Part shown: piece after piece, positions 8,579 through 17,204 of the stretch
How the letters are laid out: every line of letters starts with the position of its first letter
Numbering within the stretch: the stretch's first letter is position 1
Origin: Hyalangium gracile
GTDB lineage: Bacteria > Myxococcota > Myxococcia > Myxococcales > Myxococcaceae
DNA length: 64,000 bases
Assembly (NCBI RefSeq): GCF_020103725.1
Contig: NZ_JAHXBG010000002.1
Coordinates: forward strand, 310,001-374,000
Direction: 5' to 3'
Notes under the pieces: generated by a model
Database searches by the model: none
Seen by the model: the letters and a program-made list of their open reading frames with translations, nothing else
What the model was told of the DNA's origin: nothing
Position numbers and translations under genes: made by a program

Positions 8579-8923
8579 GTGGCCCTCCGAAAGAAGACGC
8601 CAGGCTCCCGTCCCGCGGCCAAGGCCGCTGCTCCGCAGGCCTTCCATGAGGCGGTGATGCGTGCCGTCCGAGCCATCCCCCGAGGCGAGGTGCGCTCCTA
8701 CTCCCAGGTGGCGCTCTACGCGGGACGCCCGGGCGCGGCACGCGGCGTGGGCCGAGAGCTCAAGACGCTGTCGAATCTTCAGGCGGTGCCGTGGTGGCGA
8801 GTCGTCCGCTCGGGCGGGACGCTGGCGCCTTTCGTGGCCCACGAGCAGGCCCGTCATCTCCGTCTGGAGGGCGTCGAAGTCCTGCAGCGCGGCGAGGTGT
8901 TCCGCGTCAAGGTGAAGCGCTGA
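8579..8923 (+). CDS. alkyltransferase-like (MGMT-fold) DNA-binding protein
   Basis: The GTG at 8579 begins 17 bases after the peptidase stop and gives a 114-residue protein. It matches the DNA-binding domain of O6-alkylguanine-DNA alkyltransferases: IPRGEVRSYSQVALYAGRP, then the arginine finger in ARGVGREL. The active-site PCHRV motif reads PWWRV, so the methyl-accepting Cys is Trp, as in alkyltransferase-like proteins, which carry PWHRV. Here even the His is replaced by Trp. Such proteins bind alkylated guanine and hand it to nucleotide excision repair. Without the Cys it cannot repair by itself. Confidence 0.85.
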   Translation: MALRKKTPGSRPAAKAAAPQAFHEAVMRAVRAIPRGEVRSYSQVALYAGRPGAARGVGRELKTLSNLQAVPWWRVVRSGGTLAPFVAHEQARHLRLEGVEVLQRGEVFRVKVKR

Positions 8924-8930
8924 GCAGGCC

Positions 8931-9677
8931 TCAGCCGAGCGGCACCGCGGCCGGCGTCGGAGGCAGCCTCGCGAGGAGCTGAAGCACCCGCTCCAGCGGA
9001 TCTCCGTCGGAGGCCTCCAGCCCGAGCGCCGCCGGGGTGGTCCGCACCTCCATCACCCGCTCCCTCAGCAGCGCCCGGCACTTCGTCACCGCCTCCTGGA
9101 GGATCTGCGCGGCCGCGACGCTCGTCACGGGCGCGCTGCCGGCCGCGACGCTGCGCGTGGAGAGGACTCCGGGGTCTCCTCGTCCCAGCTCGGGGACGAT
9201 CAGCAGCGCCCGGTCGGGGAGCTGCTGGCCCGACGCGAGAGCCTTCGTGCCGCCGAAGAGGTCCGCCTTCCCGGCGCTGCCCGGCTCGCCCCGGAGGCGG
9301 AGATCGACGATGCGGAGGACGTCCCTCGCCTGGATGAAGCGGCGCACCCGGTTGCGCTGCTCCAGGATGAACTGCCCTCCCTCGATCAGCAGCCGCTCGC
9401 CCTGGATCAGGGTGACCAGGGGCAGCTCCCGATCCCAGGCGATCGACTCTCGCCCACGCGCCGTGAGCACCCGCGCCAGCGACTCCGCCTCCTCGAGCGA
9501 GGAACGGGAGCCGATGATGCGAGGCAGCGCGCCCCCGAGCACATCCCGCGTCAGCTCGGGGCTCAGTCCCAGCAGCCGCGCCATCTCACGCGTGTCCGCC
9601 GCGGCGGCGGGCTCGGGCCGCATCGCGACGAGGAACCTGCCTCTCGGGGCCACCCCTCCCTTCCGCGTGCTCTCCAT
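8931..9677 (-). CDS. hypothetical protein
   Basis: 248 residues, cytoplasmic, rich in Leu, Arg and Ala. The first 80 residues form an alpha/beta unit (RFLVAMRP, then helix-rich MARLLGLSPELTRDVLGG, then AESLARVLTARG). This looks like a small sandwich domain of the kind that pairs adjacent residues by position. The rest is mixed alpha/beta with no motif I recognise. It runs convergent to the alkyltransferase-like gene with only 7 bases between stops. Function unknown. Confidence 0.7.
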   Translation of the reverse strand: MESTRKGGVAPRGRFLVAMRPEPAAAADTREMARLLGLSPELTRDVLGGALPRIIGSRSSLEEAESLARVLTARGRESIAWDRELPLVTLIQGERLLIEGGQFILEQRNRVRRFIQARDVLRIVDLRLRGEPGSAGKADLFGGTKALASGQQLPDRALLIVPELGRGDPGVLSTRSVAAGSAPVTSVAAAQILQEAVTKCRALLRERVMEVRTTPAALGLEASDGDPLERVLQLLARLPPTPAAVPLG

Positions 9678-9714
9678 CGGAAGCCTTCTCCTTCGACGGC
9701 CGCGCCGTGGCGGC

Positions 9715-10284
9715 TCAACCGTGGGCGGAGTCTACCGCGAGACTCCGGGAACGCGCCGTCAGGCGGCGCAGCGCCACATGGGACAGGCAGAAGCCGCCCA
9801 GCATGACCGCCGCGTTGAAGGCCCACGACAGCCAGACTCCGCCCATCACGTGGGCCAGCGGCCCCCACGCCTCGTGAGCGAGGTTCACGTTGAGCGCGGG
9901 ATCCGTCACCCACCGGCAGAGCACCACCCACGCCGAGAAGCAGAGCCAGGCGGGCAGCACCACGCCGCTCGGCCATCCCCTGCGCCGCACCTCGAGGGCC
10001 CCGAAGACCAGCGGCAGCACGTGGACGAGCACCGAGCTCGGCGTCGTGTCGCGGGTGGCCAGCACATCGAGCAGCCAGCCCACGGTGCCGAACCCCACGT
10101 GCAGGAGGAACCCCATGGCCACCAGCCGGTGCCACCCCGAGAGCAGCCCGAGCGCCATCACCACCGTGGCCACATGGCACAGCCACAGCATCTCCTGCAG
10201 GTGGGCGGCGTCCTTCGTGGCGGCATGCAGCGCGAACGCGCCCAGGAGCGCCACGCCCAGCAGGCGCGAGGGGAGCTCCTTCAT
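9715..10284 (-). CDS. integral membrane protein, unknown function
   Basis: 189 residues with about six hydrophobic helices and short loops. Its ATG overlaps the stop of the upstream membrane gene (ATGA at 10281-10284), so the two are translationally coupled and probably act together. I recognise no family. Histidines occur in or next to several helices (LCHVA, LLHVGFG, LAHVMGG), as in its upstream partner. Confidence 0.75.
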   Translation of the reverse strand: MKELPSRLLGVALLGAFALHAATKDAAHLQEMLWLCHVATVVMALGLLSGWHRLVAMGFLLHVGFGTVGWLLDVLATRDTTPSSVLVHVLPLVFGALEVRRRGWPSGVVLPAWLCFSAWVVLCRWVTDPALNVNLAHEAWGPLAHVMGGVWLSWAFNAAVMLGGFCLSHVALRRLTARSRSLAVDSAHG

Positions 10285-11387
10285 GGCGAGGGTTCCGCCA
10301 GGCCCAGCTCCCGACGCAGCACCGGATCGCGCCGGGGGTGCCAGATCTTCTGATCCAGGTAGTAGTGGTGCAGCGCCCCGCCCCAGTAGAGGGCCAGGAA
10401 GAACCGCCCCGCGTCCGAGTCATAGGGGAACAGCGCGAGCCCCGGCGAGGCCCCCCGGCAGGCGTTGACGACGAGGTACAGCAGCGACACCGCCACCAGA
10501 CAGCCGTACGCCAGCACGGGCGCCCGTCCCAGGCGAGCGGCGAGCGTAGCCTCTCCCCCCGCCGCGTACCTGCGCCGGTTGGTGGCGAAGACGATGCCCA
10601 GGTACTGCACGCCGTGCAGCGTGCCGCCGACGATTACCACCGCGAAGGAGAGCTGCTCACCGTTGGTGGGGTTCGGCACGAGGGGCTCGAAGGCACCCAC
10701 GAGGAAGTAGCTGAAGGCCGAGGTGCCCACCGCCACGAGCAGCGCATAGAGCCCCGGGCGCAGCGCCTCGCTCCGTCGCCAGCGCCGCGCGAGCAGGCCC
10801 GCGTAGCCCAGGATGACGGCGGCGGAGGTGGCCGCGAGCGCTCGCACCGCCCACTGCTCCTGGACGGACGGCTCGGGAGGCAACCCGAGCAGCGTGCGGT
10901 TCCCCGGGAAGACGAGCAGGTAGACGACGAACAGCAGCCACATCGTCCCGTGCAGGAAGGCCGAGTCCTGTGCACGCGCCCGAGGGCTGGCTCCGCCGAG
11001 GCGCTGGTAGATGGACATGATACCGAAGTGCTGGCGCACCGCATGGTGCACGGCCCAGAGGGCGGCAAACCCCAGGAACGCCTCGAACGGCGCCGGCGAG
11101 CCCAGCACCCGGCCCACCCCGAGCGCGATGAACCCCGGCAGCAGGAAGACGAGGCTGCCGAGCAGCAGCGGCGCTCGGGTGCGCCGCTCCTGGGGATCCA
11201 GGTAGGTCCTCACCCACGTGGCGGCGAAGTGTGGCCCATCCACCAGGCCCAGCCACACCCACCACAGCGGGACGACGAGCACCGGGGCCACGAGCACGAG
11301 CATCCCCGCCAGCACCGCGAGCAGCGCGGCGCCGAAGAAGAAGGCGCCGTCATAGCGGGCGCTCGCGATCCACCCCTGTCCGGTCAT
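10281..11387 (-). CDS. polytopic membrane protein with conserved intramembrane histidines
   Basis: The ATG at 11387 (MTGQGW) is preferred over an upstream start that would run back towards clpX. The 368-residue protein has roughly ten membrane helices. Histidines sit at helix positions: GPHFAATW, AVHHAVRQHFGIM, GTLHGVQYLG and ALHHYYLDQKIWH. Such patterns suggest metal or cofactor binding in the membrane, as in di-iron or retinoid-cleaving membrane oxygenases, but I cannot assign the family. The plus-strand gene at 48173-49171 has a faintly similar plan. It is coupled to the next membrane gene by an ATGA overlap. Confidence 0.78.
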   Translation of the reverse strand: MTGQGWIASARYDGAFFFGAALLAVLAGMLVLVAPVLVVPLWWVWLGLVDGPHFAATWVRTYLDPQERRTRAPLLLGSLVFLLPGFIALGVGRVLGSPAPFEAFLGFAALWAVHHAVRQHFGIMSIYQRLGGASPRARAQDSAFLHGTMWLLFVVYLLVFPGNRTLLGLPPEPSVQEQWAVRALAATSAAVILGYAGLLARRWRRSEALRPGLYALLVAVGTSAFSYFLVGAFEPLVPNPTNGEQLSFAVVIVGGTLHGVQYLGIVFATNRRRYAAGGEATLAARLGRAPVLAYGCLVAVSLLYLVVNACRGASPGLALFPYDSDAGRFFLALYWGGALHHYYLDQKIWHPRRDPVLRRELGLAEPSP

Positions 11388-11485
11388 GGCCAGAGAAGGA
11401 GTATAGCCCCGCCCCCGGAACACGAACGCCGCTCGATCCGAGGGGACCGAGCGGCGCCGGGTGCTTCCTTCGCGGAGAGAGCGGC

Positions 11486-12766
11486 CTAGGCCGTCTTCTT
11501 CTCCATCTTCTCCAGGGTGATCTGCGGAGGCTCGTGCTTGGTGATCACCTGCTCGGTGATCTTGCACTCCTTCACACCCTCGCGGAACGGGACGTCGTAC
11601 ATGATGTCCAGCATCGCGTCCTCGAGGATGGCCCGGAGGCCACGAGCGCCCGAGTTGCGGCGCATCGCCTCGCGAGCGATGGCCCGCAGGGACTCCTTGG
11701 TGAAGGTCAGCTTCACCTTCTCGATCTCGAAGAGCTTCTGGTACTGCTTGATCAGCGCGTTCTTCGGCTGAGTGAGGATCGTGACGAGATCGTCCTCCTT
11801 CAGATCGTTCAGCGTGGCCACCACCGGCAGACGGCCGATGAACTCGGGGATCATCCCGAACTTCATCAGGTCCTCCGGCTCGGCCAGGGCGAGCAGCTCA
11901 CCCACGCTGCGCTCCTCGCGGTGCGTGATCCGAGCCCCGAAGCCCAGGCCCTTCTCGCCCACGCGACGCTTGATGATGCCGTCGATGCCGTGGAACGCGC
12001 CGCCACAGATGAACAGGATGTTCGTCGTGTCGACCTGGACGTACTCCTGCTGGTTGTACTTCTTGCCACCGCGCGGAGTGACGTTGGCCCGGGTGCCCTC
12101 GATGATCTTGAGGAGCGCCTGCTGCACGCCCTCGCCGCCCACGTCGCGGGTGGCGCTCGGCGTGTCACCCTTGCGCGCGATCTTGTCGATCTCGTCGATA
12201 TAGACGATGCCGCGCGAGGCCTTCTCCACGTCGTAGTCGGCGTTGTGGAGCAGGTTCTGGATGATGTTCTCCACGTCCTCACCCACGTAGCCGGCCTCGG
12301 TGAGGCTGGTGGCATCCGCGATGGTGAACGGGACGTTGAGGAAGCGCGCCAGCGACTGCGCCAGCAGCGTCTTGCCGCTGCCCGTGGGGCCGATGAGCAG
12401 GATGTTGCTCTTGCTCAGTTCCACATCCTCCGTGCCCTGGGCCTTCACCCCGGGACGAGGCCGCGCCGTCGCCTTCTTCTGGTAGATGCGCTTGTAGTGG
12501 TTGTACACGGCCACGGCGAGGACCTTCTTCGCCATGTCCTGGCCGATCACGTAGTCGTCGAGGAACGCCTTGATCTCCGTCGGCGTCGGCAAGCTGACCT
12601 GCGGCTTGCCCTCCTCGCGCTCGTTCTCGTCCGCGATGATGTCGTTACACAGCTTGATGCACTCGTCGCAGATGTAGACGGTAGGGCCCGCGATCAGCTT
12701 GCGGACCTCCCTCTGCGACTTGCCGCAGAACGAACATGACAGGTTGACGTGGTGCTCCTTCTTCAC
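11486..12766 (-). CDS. clpX: ATP-dependent Clp protease ATP-binding subunit ClpX
   Basis: ClpX is the hexameric AAA+ unfoldase that feeds substrates to ClpP. The start is GTG at 12766, with GGAGG 6 bases upstream, giving 426 residues, the usual length. Visible elements in order are the N-terminal zinc-binding domain (CSFCGKS and ICDECIKLC), Walker A GPTGSGKT, pore loop GYVGEDVE, Walker [10 protein letters not shown], and the sensor region ending [10 protein letters not shown]. Between them a region with IPEFIGRLP is typical of ClpX. clpP and tig are not in the window on either side, so the gene is unlinked from its usual partner here. Confidence 0.98.
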   Translation of the reverse strand: MKKEHHVNLSCSFCGKSQREVRKLIAGPTVYICDECIKLCNDIIADENEREEGKPQVSLPTPTEIKAFLDDYVIGQDMAKKVLAVAVYNHYKRIYQKKATARPRPGVKAQGTEDVELSKSNILLIGPTGSGKTLLAQSLARFLNVPFTIADATSLTEAGYVGEDVENIIQNLLHNADYDVEKASRGIVYIDEIDKIARKGDTPSATRDVGGEGVQQALLKIIEGTRANVTPRGGKKYNQQEYVQVDTTNILFICGGAFHGIDGIIKRRVGEKGLGFGARITHREERSVGELLALAEPEDLMKFGMIPEFIGRLPVVATLNDLKEDDLVTILTQPKNALIKQYQKLFEIEKVKLTFTKESLRAIAREAMRRNSGARGLRAILEDAMLDIMYDVPFREGVKECKITEQVITKHEPPQITLEKMEKKTA

Positions 12767-12965
12767 TGCTCGCCTCCGAGTTCGCCGGACCCCGGTCACC
12801 CGGAGCCTACATCACCGCCACACACCCGCTCGACAGGCTGCCCACGTCTCGAACAGCCGTCCGCGACAAAATATAGGCCCCCGGCCGACGCGCAGGAAGT
12901 CCAACGACGACATCCTTGTGCCGGACCCACATCCCCGAGGTGGGTCAGCGTTCGATAACAGTCGC
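12767..12965 (-). promoter_or_regulatory. clpX upstream region
   Basis: The 199 bases upstream of clpX follow the stop of the gene at 12966 on the same strand. They contain the GGAGG ribosome site that fixes the GTG start (12773-12777). I see no clear promoter boxes or heat-shock inverted repeat. Confidence 0.35.
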
Positions 12966-13598
12966 TCAGGCGTTCGTCACGCTCGAGGCGAGCTCCTCGA
13001 CCTCCTCCGCCAGGGCGGAGGCCCGCTCGGCGATGGCGGAGGGCACCCGTCGGCAGCCTGAGAGCTCGCTGGCAAGCTTCCGGGCGGCCTGGGCCAGCCG
13101 GCGCAGCTGCAGGTTCTCCGGGGGCGGCTCCGGGGCCGGCCGGGGGAAGCGCTCGGTGAACTCCTTCTTCAGCTCGGTGGGGGGCTTCTCCGGGTTCCAG
13201 ATGCTGTCTCGCAGTGAACGGTACTCGGACGGGGACAGCTGCCCCCGGTCGGCCGCGTCCGCCAGGACCTCCACCACCTCGAAGGCGGGGGCCCGCTGGG
13301 GGAACTCCTCGTCCTTGAGGACTTCGGGGGCCTCGTGCTTGGCCAGGAAGCTGAACGAGCGCGTGAGCTTGAGCGCCGTCTGCTTGCGGATGTGGAGCTC
13401 CTTCAGACAGTAGGCCTCGAAGGACTCGTAGCCCCACTCCTCGTACTTGGCCTCGTCTCGCACCTGGACGAGCAGCTTGCCCAGCTCGGCCCAGGTGGAC
13501 TTGAAGCGCTTGGCGGAGAGGAGGACGGTGTGCCGGAAGGTGCCGGCGGGAATGGACTTCGCCTTGTTCTGGAGGTCGGCTTCGACAGCGGTGGCCAT
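12966..13598 (-). CDS. hypothetical protein with helix-turn-helix-like segment
   Basis: 210 residues, strongly helical and charged, cytoplasmic. Residues about 55-85 (GYESFEAYCLKELHIRK, then ALKLTRSFSFL) resemble the compact helix-turn-helix of bacterial and phage regulators in which a short helix is followed by a recognition helix. The C-terminal third (from about 150) is Pro/Glu-rich and then a likely coiled coil. Its place just upstream of clpX on the same strand suggests a regulator or adaptor, but the 199-base gap argues for separate transcription. I do not recognise the family. Confidence 0.7.
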   Translation of the reverse strand: MATAVEADLQNKAKSIPAGTFRHTVLLSAKRFKSTWAELGKLLVQVRDEAKYEEWGYESFEAYCLKELHIRKQTALKLTRSFSFLAKHEAPEVLKDEEFPQRAPAFEVVEVLADAADRGQLSPSEYRSLRDSIWNPEKPPTELKKEFTERFPRPAPEPPPENLQLRRLAQAARKLASELSGCRRVPSAIAERASALAEEVEELASSVTNA

Positions 13599-13648
13599 GG
13601 CGGCGCTGTATCGCTCAGCCGCCTGGCCCGGGCAACAAATCCTGGGGG

Positions 13649-14596
13649 CTAGCTCCTCTTACCCACAGTGAAGGCCAGGCCCACCGACGCACGCTCGCCC
13701 GCGTACGGCTTGAAGGGCCACTTCTGAAGCTCGGTCAGCAGACACTCGTACAGCGGGCCCTTCTTGAACTGCGGGTTGTCCACGTAGAGCTTGGTCACCT
13801 TGCCGTCGTTGCCGATGACGAACTCGATGGGGACCTTGGCGTACATGCCCGGCTGGCGCTCCGCCTCCTCCTTGAGGCAGCGGAAGAGCGTCTTCTGGTT
13901 GTTCTTCACCACCTTGTTGATGGCGCCCTGGTCGAACTCGGTGGCCATCTGCAGGCCGTCCGGCTCGGAGGAGACGCTGCCCGAGGGCTTCTTCTCCGTC
14001 TTGGCCGACGCCACCGCCGAGGCCGGCGTGGTGGGCGTCTTCGGCTTCGGCTCGGTGGAGGGAGGAGCCTTGTCCGGCGCCTTCGGCGTGGTGGTCGGGT
14101 AGGCGATCAGGTCCTCATCGTCTCGGCGCGCCTGGGCCAGGGCGATGGTGGGCAATTCCACGGAGATGCCCTCGTACTCGTCCTCCTCGGCGCCGGGCCC
14201 GTGCACCGCCGCCCAGCGGGCCACCTGCCACGCGGTGATGCCGAGCGCCACCGTGACGGCCGCGGCGATGGCTCCGAAGATCAGCCGCTTGCGGTTGGTG
14301 CGCTCCCGCTCGGCGCGCACCTCCGCGTCCACCCGGGCCTTCGTCTGCGCCCGCGCCACGTGGACCTGGAAGCCCTCCACGTCGCCAATGCGCACGAAGT
14401 CCCTCTCGCCCGGCGGGGCGATGAGGGTGTCCGCGGTCATCTCGCCCGTGTAGAGCTTCTCCACGAGCTGATGCCCACTCAAAGGTCCGAGGACGAGATC
14501 GCCCTGACGGAACAACCACTGCTGCTCGCCCAACTCCGAATCGAGCTCTTGTCCGGCCACCATGCAGGGCGAAGTATCCTTGGCCCTCATCCACAT
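13649..14596 (-). CDS. GYF-domain membrane protein with AgmX/PglI-type C-terminal domain
   Basis: The start is taken at ATG 14596 (ATGs at 14590 and 14563 are alternatives), giving about 315 residues. The N-terminus is a GYF-like domain (QQWLFRQGDLVLGPLSG, then LIAPPGERDFVRI). A basic linker and one membrane helix follow (LIFGAIAAAVTVALGI). A long Pro/Lys/Thr-rich periplasmic spacer comes next. The C-terminal TonB-like domain (INKVVKNNQKTLFRCLKEE through LQKWPFKPY) matches the AgmX/PglI family of myxobacterial motility and envelope proteins. In Myxococcus, AgmX (GltJ) belongs to the gliding machine. The shared order GYF-TM-linker-AgmX domain suggests a relative, but not necessarily the motility protein itself. 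truA is divergent from it. Confidence 0.82.
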   Translation of the reverse strand: MWMRAKDTSPCMVAGQELDSELGEQQWLFRQGDLVLGPLSGHQLVEKLYTGEMTADTLIAPPGERDFVRIGDVEGFQVHVARAQTKARVDAEVRAERERTNRKRLIFGAIAAAVTVALGITAWQVARWAAVHGPGAEEDEYEGISVELPTIALAQARRDDEDLIAYPTTTPKAPDKAPPSTEPKPKTPTTPASAVASAKTEKKPSGSVSSEPDGLQMATEFDQGAINKVVKNNQKTLFRCLKEEAERQPGMYAKVPIEFVIGNDGKVTKLYVDNPQFKKGPLYECLLTELQKWPFKPYAGERASVGLAFTVGKRS

Positions 14597-14631
14597 CGCA
14601 ACGCCCACCCCACCCCGAGCCCCCCTCCTTG

Positions 14632-15474
14632 ATGCGAATTCCCGTCGCCCTGTGGATCTGGTACCACGGCGGACCCTTCCGAGGGTTCCAGCGCCAGGCT
14701 CTCGGGCCGACCGTCCAGGAGAGCCTGGAGGCCGCCCTCCAGACGGCGGGCGTGCCCTCGACGGGGGTGATGCCGTGCGGGCGGACGGACCGGGGCGTCC
14801 ACGCTCGGATGCAGGTGGTGAGCTTCCGGATCGATCCCAGGGACACCCCCGAGGCACTCGCGACCCGCCTGCCTGCCCTGCTCCCGCCAGGTATCGGCAT
14901 GTGCGTGGCGCGGAGGCCCCACCCGTCCTTCCATGCGCAGTGGAGCGCGGAGGGCAAGACGTACCGGTACCGGGTGCAGCTGGGAGGCACGGTGGCGCCG
15001 GAGTGGCGACCGTACGTGATGGAGGCGCGAGCGGAGCCCCGCCTCGCGCCGCACGACATCGCCCCCGGAAGGCTGGAGGAGCTCTTGCGGATGGCGGTGG
15101 GCCAGCGGGACTTCGTGGCGTTCCACGAGAACTCCAGCCCGCGCAAGCTACGCACGCTGGAGTCCGTCGCCGTGAAGGAGCTGGGCGGGGGGTTGTTCGA
15201 AGTCATCCTCCGAGGCGACGCCTTCGCGCGCTACCAGGTGCGCTACCTGGTGGGCTCGGCGCTGCTCACCGCCGCGGGGGGACTTCCGGAGGAGCGCTGG
15301 CAGGCCGCGCTCGAGACGGGAGAGCGGATCACCGGGCTCAAGGCCGAAGCGGCGGGGCTGGTGCTCTGGGAGGTACGCTACCCGGCGAAGCTCGATCCGT
15401 TCACCCCCGCCGAGCGGGCCGCTCCCCCCGGACTCCCGGAGGGGCCACCCTTTCTCGGCGCGCCGGAGGGGTGA
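14632..15474 (+). CDS. truA: tRNA pseudouridine(38-40) synthase TruA
   Basis: TruA isomerises uridines 38-40 of the tRNA anticodon arm. The catalytic Asp is in CGRTDRGVHA (D53), preceded by the family start VALWIWYHGGPFRGFQ. The RYQVRYLVG segment near residue 200 is also conserved. The ATG at 14632 gives 280 residues, somewhat longer than the enterobacterial enzyme because of a Pro-rich C-terminal tail. A TTG at 14629 is an equally close start. It is divergent from the GYF/AgmX gene with only about 35 bases between starts. Confidence 0.96.
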   Translation: MRIPVALWIWYHGGPFRGFQRQALGPTVQESLEAALQTAGVPSTGVMPCGRTDRGVHARMQVVSFRIDPRDTPEALATRLPALLPPGIGMCVARRPHPSFHAQWSAEGKTYRYRVQLGGTVAPEWRPYVMEARAEPRLAPHDIAPGRLEELLRMAVGQRDFVAFHENSSPRKLRTLESVAVKELGGGLFEVILRGDAFARYQVRYLVGSALLTAAGGLPEERWQAALETGERITGLKAEAAGLVLWEVRYPAKLDPFTPAERAAPPGLPEGPPFLGAPEG

Positions 15475-15480
15475 GGCCCG

Positions 15481-15645
15481 TCAATCGACGAGCCGATCCT
15501 CGTACTTCACCAGCAGGTCCGAGATCGCCTCGCGCAGGTACTCGCTCTGCCGGATGCGCGTGCTGCGCGACAGCTCCTTGAGCGCGTCGAGCTTCTCGCG
15601 GGAGAGACGGAAGACCACTGAGGTGAGGCGGGGAGAAGTGTCCAA
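15481..15645 (-). CDS. ribbon-helix-helix DNA-binding protein (54 aa)
   Basis: A short frame from TTG at 15645 to TGA at 15481 encodes 54 residues. AGGAGG lies 8 bases before the TTG, an excellent ribosome site, which is why I trust this small gene. The protein is a single ribbon-helix-helix unit: beta strand TSVVFRL, helix SREKLDALKELSR, turn, then helix RQSEYLREAISDLLVKYE. Such proteins dimerise and act as transcriptional regulators or antitoxins. No toxin-like gene is next to it, so a stand-alone regulator is more likely. It is convergent with truA, with 6 bases between the stops. Confidence 0.85.
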   Translation of the reverse strand: MDTSPRLTSVVFRLSREKLDALKELSRSTRIRQSEYLREAISDLLVKYEDRLVD

Positions 15646-15705
15646 GTGCGAAACCTCCTACAGTTGCGCACACCATCTCACAGCACTTCGTGATCGCAAG
15701 AAAAG

Positions 15706-16212
15706 TCACCGTGATCCGATCGGGAAGCTCCACTGGAGGCCGATCGATGCCTCGGTGTCCACGCGCATTCCTGATCCGAACCCGAGCGACAGTCCGAGCC
15801 CCCCATATAAGGAGGTGCGATCCGTGAGCGTGCGGCGCAGGCCGAACCCTAAGCGAGGCCCCGCCCACGTCCCAGAAAACAGCCGGACGGCGGCGCCCAG
15901 ATCAAAGAAGCTCTGCCACTCGTCCAGGCCGAAGAAGCTGCGGAAGCCGCTGATCAGCACCCCTCCCCTGCCCGCCTCGCCCAGTCCGCCGCGAGCGAGG
16001 AGGAAGAGCTCGTCGCGATCGTCGCCCACGGTGAGGCTGCCGCCCACGTCGAGGAGCACGCCCGGGCCCGTCTCGGCGCGATCACCGCGGATGGCGTTGG
16101 TGTAGCCGAAGCCGGGGCCCACCAGCAGGCTCACCGCGCGGCGCTGCTCGTAGTCCTGGGCGCTGGCGAGCGCGGGGGCGGTGAGCAGCAGGATCAACAG
16201 CGAGGGCCGCAC
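15706..16212 (-). CDS. predicted outer-membrane beta-barrel protein
   Basis: 168 residues with a signal peptide (LLILLLTAPALASA, probable cleavage before QDYEQ). The mature chain alternates hydrophobic and polar residues in strands ending near aromatic residues and closes with QWSFPIGSR, as expected of a small barrel. No specific family recognised. It follows larE by 7 bases on the same strand and may be co-transcribed, although a functional link is not evident. Confidence 0.7.
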   Translation of the reverse strand: MRPSLLILLLTAPALASAQDYEQRRAVSLLVGPGFGYTNAIRGDRAETGPGVLLDVGGSLTVGDDRDELFLLARGGLGEAGRGGVLISGFRSFFGLDEWQSFFDLGAAVRLFSGTWAGPRLGFGLRRTLTDRTSLYGGLGLSLGFGSGMRVDTEASIGLQWSFPIGSR

Positions 16213-16219
16213 CGGGGGT

Positions 16220-17107
16220 TCAGCTCACCACGGGCAGCGCGAAGCCCTGCGTCTGCGCCTGCGGCTTCACGCCCGCCGCCTCGTTCATGCGGCCGGAGCG
16301 GAACGGCTCGAGGTCCAGCGCCACGAACTTGAAGCCAATAGCCTTCAGCGCGGTGTTGATGCGCTCGCGCACGTCCGGGGCCAGGAAGCGCTCATACTCC
16401 TCGGCGGCCAGCTCGATGCGCGCCACCTCCTGGTGGTAGCGCACGCGGAACTGGCGGAAGCCCAGCCGCCGCAGCTCGGACTCGGCGCTGGCGATCTGGA
16501 ACAGCCGCTCTCGCGTCACGGACGTGCCGTACGGGATGCGCGAGGCCAGGCACGCCATCTGCGGCTTGTCCCAGGTGGGCAGGCCCAGGTGGTGGCTCCA
16601 GGCGCGGATCTCGTCCTTGGTGAGCCCCGCCTGCGCCAGCGGCGACTGCACCTGGTGCTCCTTGGCGGCCTTGTGCCCGGGCCGGTGATCCTTGAAGTCG
16701 TCCGCGTTGAAGCCGTCCAGCACCACCGCGTAGCCCAGCTCCTTGCGGCGGGCCTCGCACAGATCGTACAGCTCCGTCTTGCAGAAGTAGCAGCGGTTGG
16801 TGGGGTTGGCGGCGTACTGGGGGTTGGCCAGCTCGTTGCTGGACACCACCTCGTGGCGAGCCCCCAGGCGGGCGGCCAGCTCGCGGGCCTCCTGCTCCTC
16901 CTCGGGCGCCACCGAGGCCGAGAGCGCCGTGATGGCCAGCGCTCGCTCGCCCAGCTCCTCCACGGCGATCTTCAGCACGAAGGTGGAGTCCACCCCGCCG
17001 GAGAAGGCCACCAGGGCCGTGCCATGGGCGCGAATGGCGGCGCGCATCGCCTCCAGCTTGGGGAGCGAGGCGTCACACAGGGCCTGGATCTTCTCGGGGC
17101 TCAACAT
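16220..17107 (-). CDS. larE: ATP-dependent sacrificial sulfur transferase LarE
   Basis: LarE activates a carboxylate of the nickel-pincer cofactor precursor with ATP and donates sulfur, in several species by sacrificing its own cysteine. The 295-residue protein has the PP-loop SGGVDS (36-41), NRCYFCKTELYD in the middle, and the MACLASRIPYG segment holding the cysteine expected to donate sulfur. larA, larB and larC are not in the window, so it may supply an unlinked lactate racemase-like system or a different sulfur insertion. Upstream on the same strand lies cysC, with a hairpin between them. Confidence 0.9.
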   Translation of the reverse strand: MLSPEKIQALCDASLPKLEAMRAAIRAHGTALVAFSGGVDSTFVLKIAVEELGERALAITALSASVAPEEEQEARELAARLGARHEVVSSNELANPQYAANPTNRCYFCKTELYDLCEARRKELGYAVVLDGFNADDFKDHRPGHKAAKEHQVQSPLAQAGLTKDEIRAWSHHLGLPTWDKPQMACLASRIPYGTSVTRERLFQIASAESELRRLGFRQFRVRYHQEVARIELAAEEYERFLAPDVRERINTALKAIGFKFVALDLEPFRSGRMNEAAGVKPQAQTQGFALPVVS

Positions 17108-17125
17108 GGCGCTGTCCTAAAGGAA

Positions 17126-17160
17126 AGGGCCCCCGATTGCACGCGCAACCCGGGGGCCCT
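17126..17160 (-). terminator. GC-rich hairpin between cysC and larE
   Basis: A perfect 10-base inverted repeat (17126-17135 pairing with 17151-17160) with a 15-base loop. Read on the minus strand, the hairpin follows the cysC stop and is followed by a weak T-rich stretch (TTCCTTT), then by larE 19 bases later. It could terminate cysC transcripts or attenuate expression of larE. Confidence 0.55.
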
Positions 17161-17204
17161 GAGTGCTGATGGACGCTCCCTCGTTCGACGAGGGGCGGCG
17201 GTGA

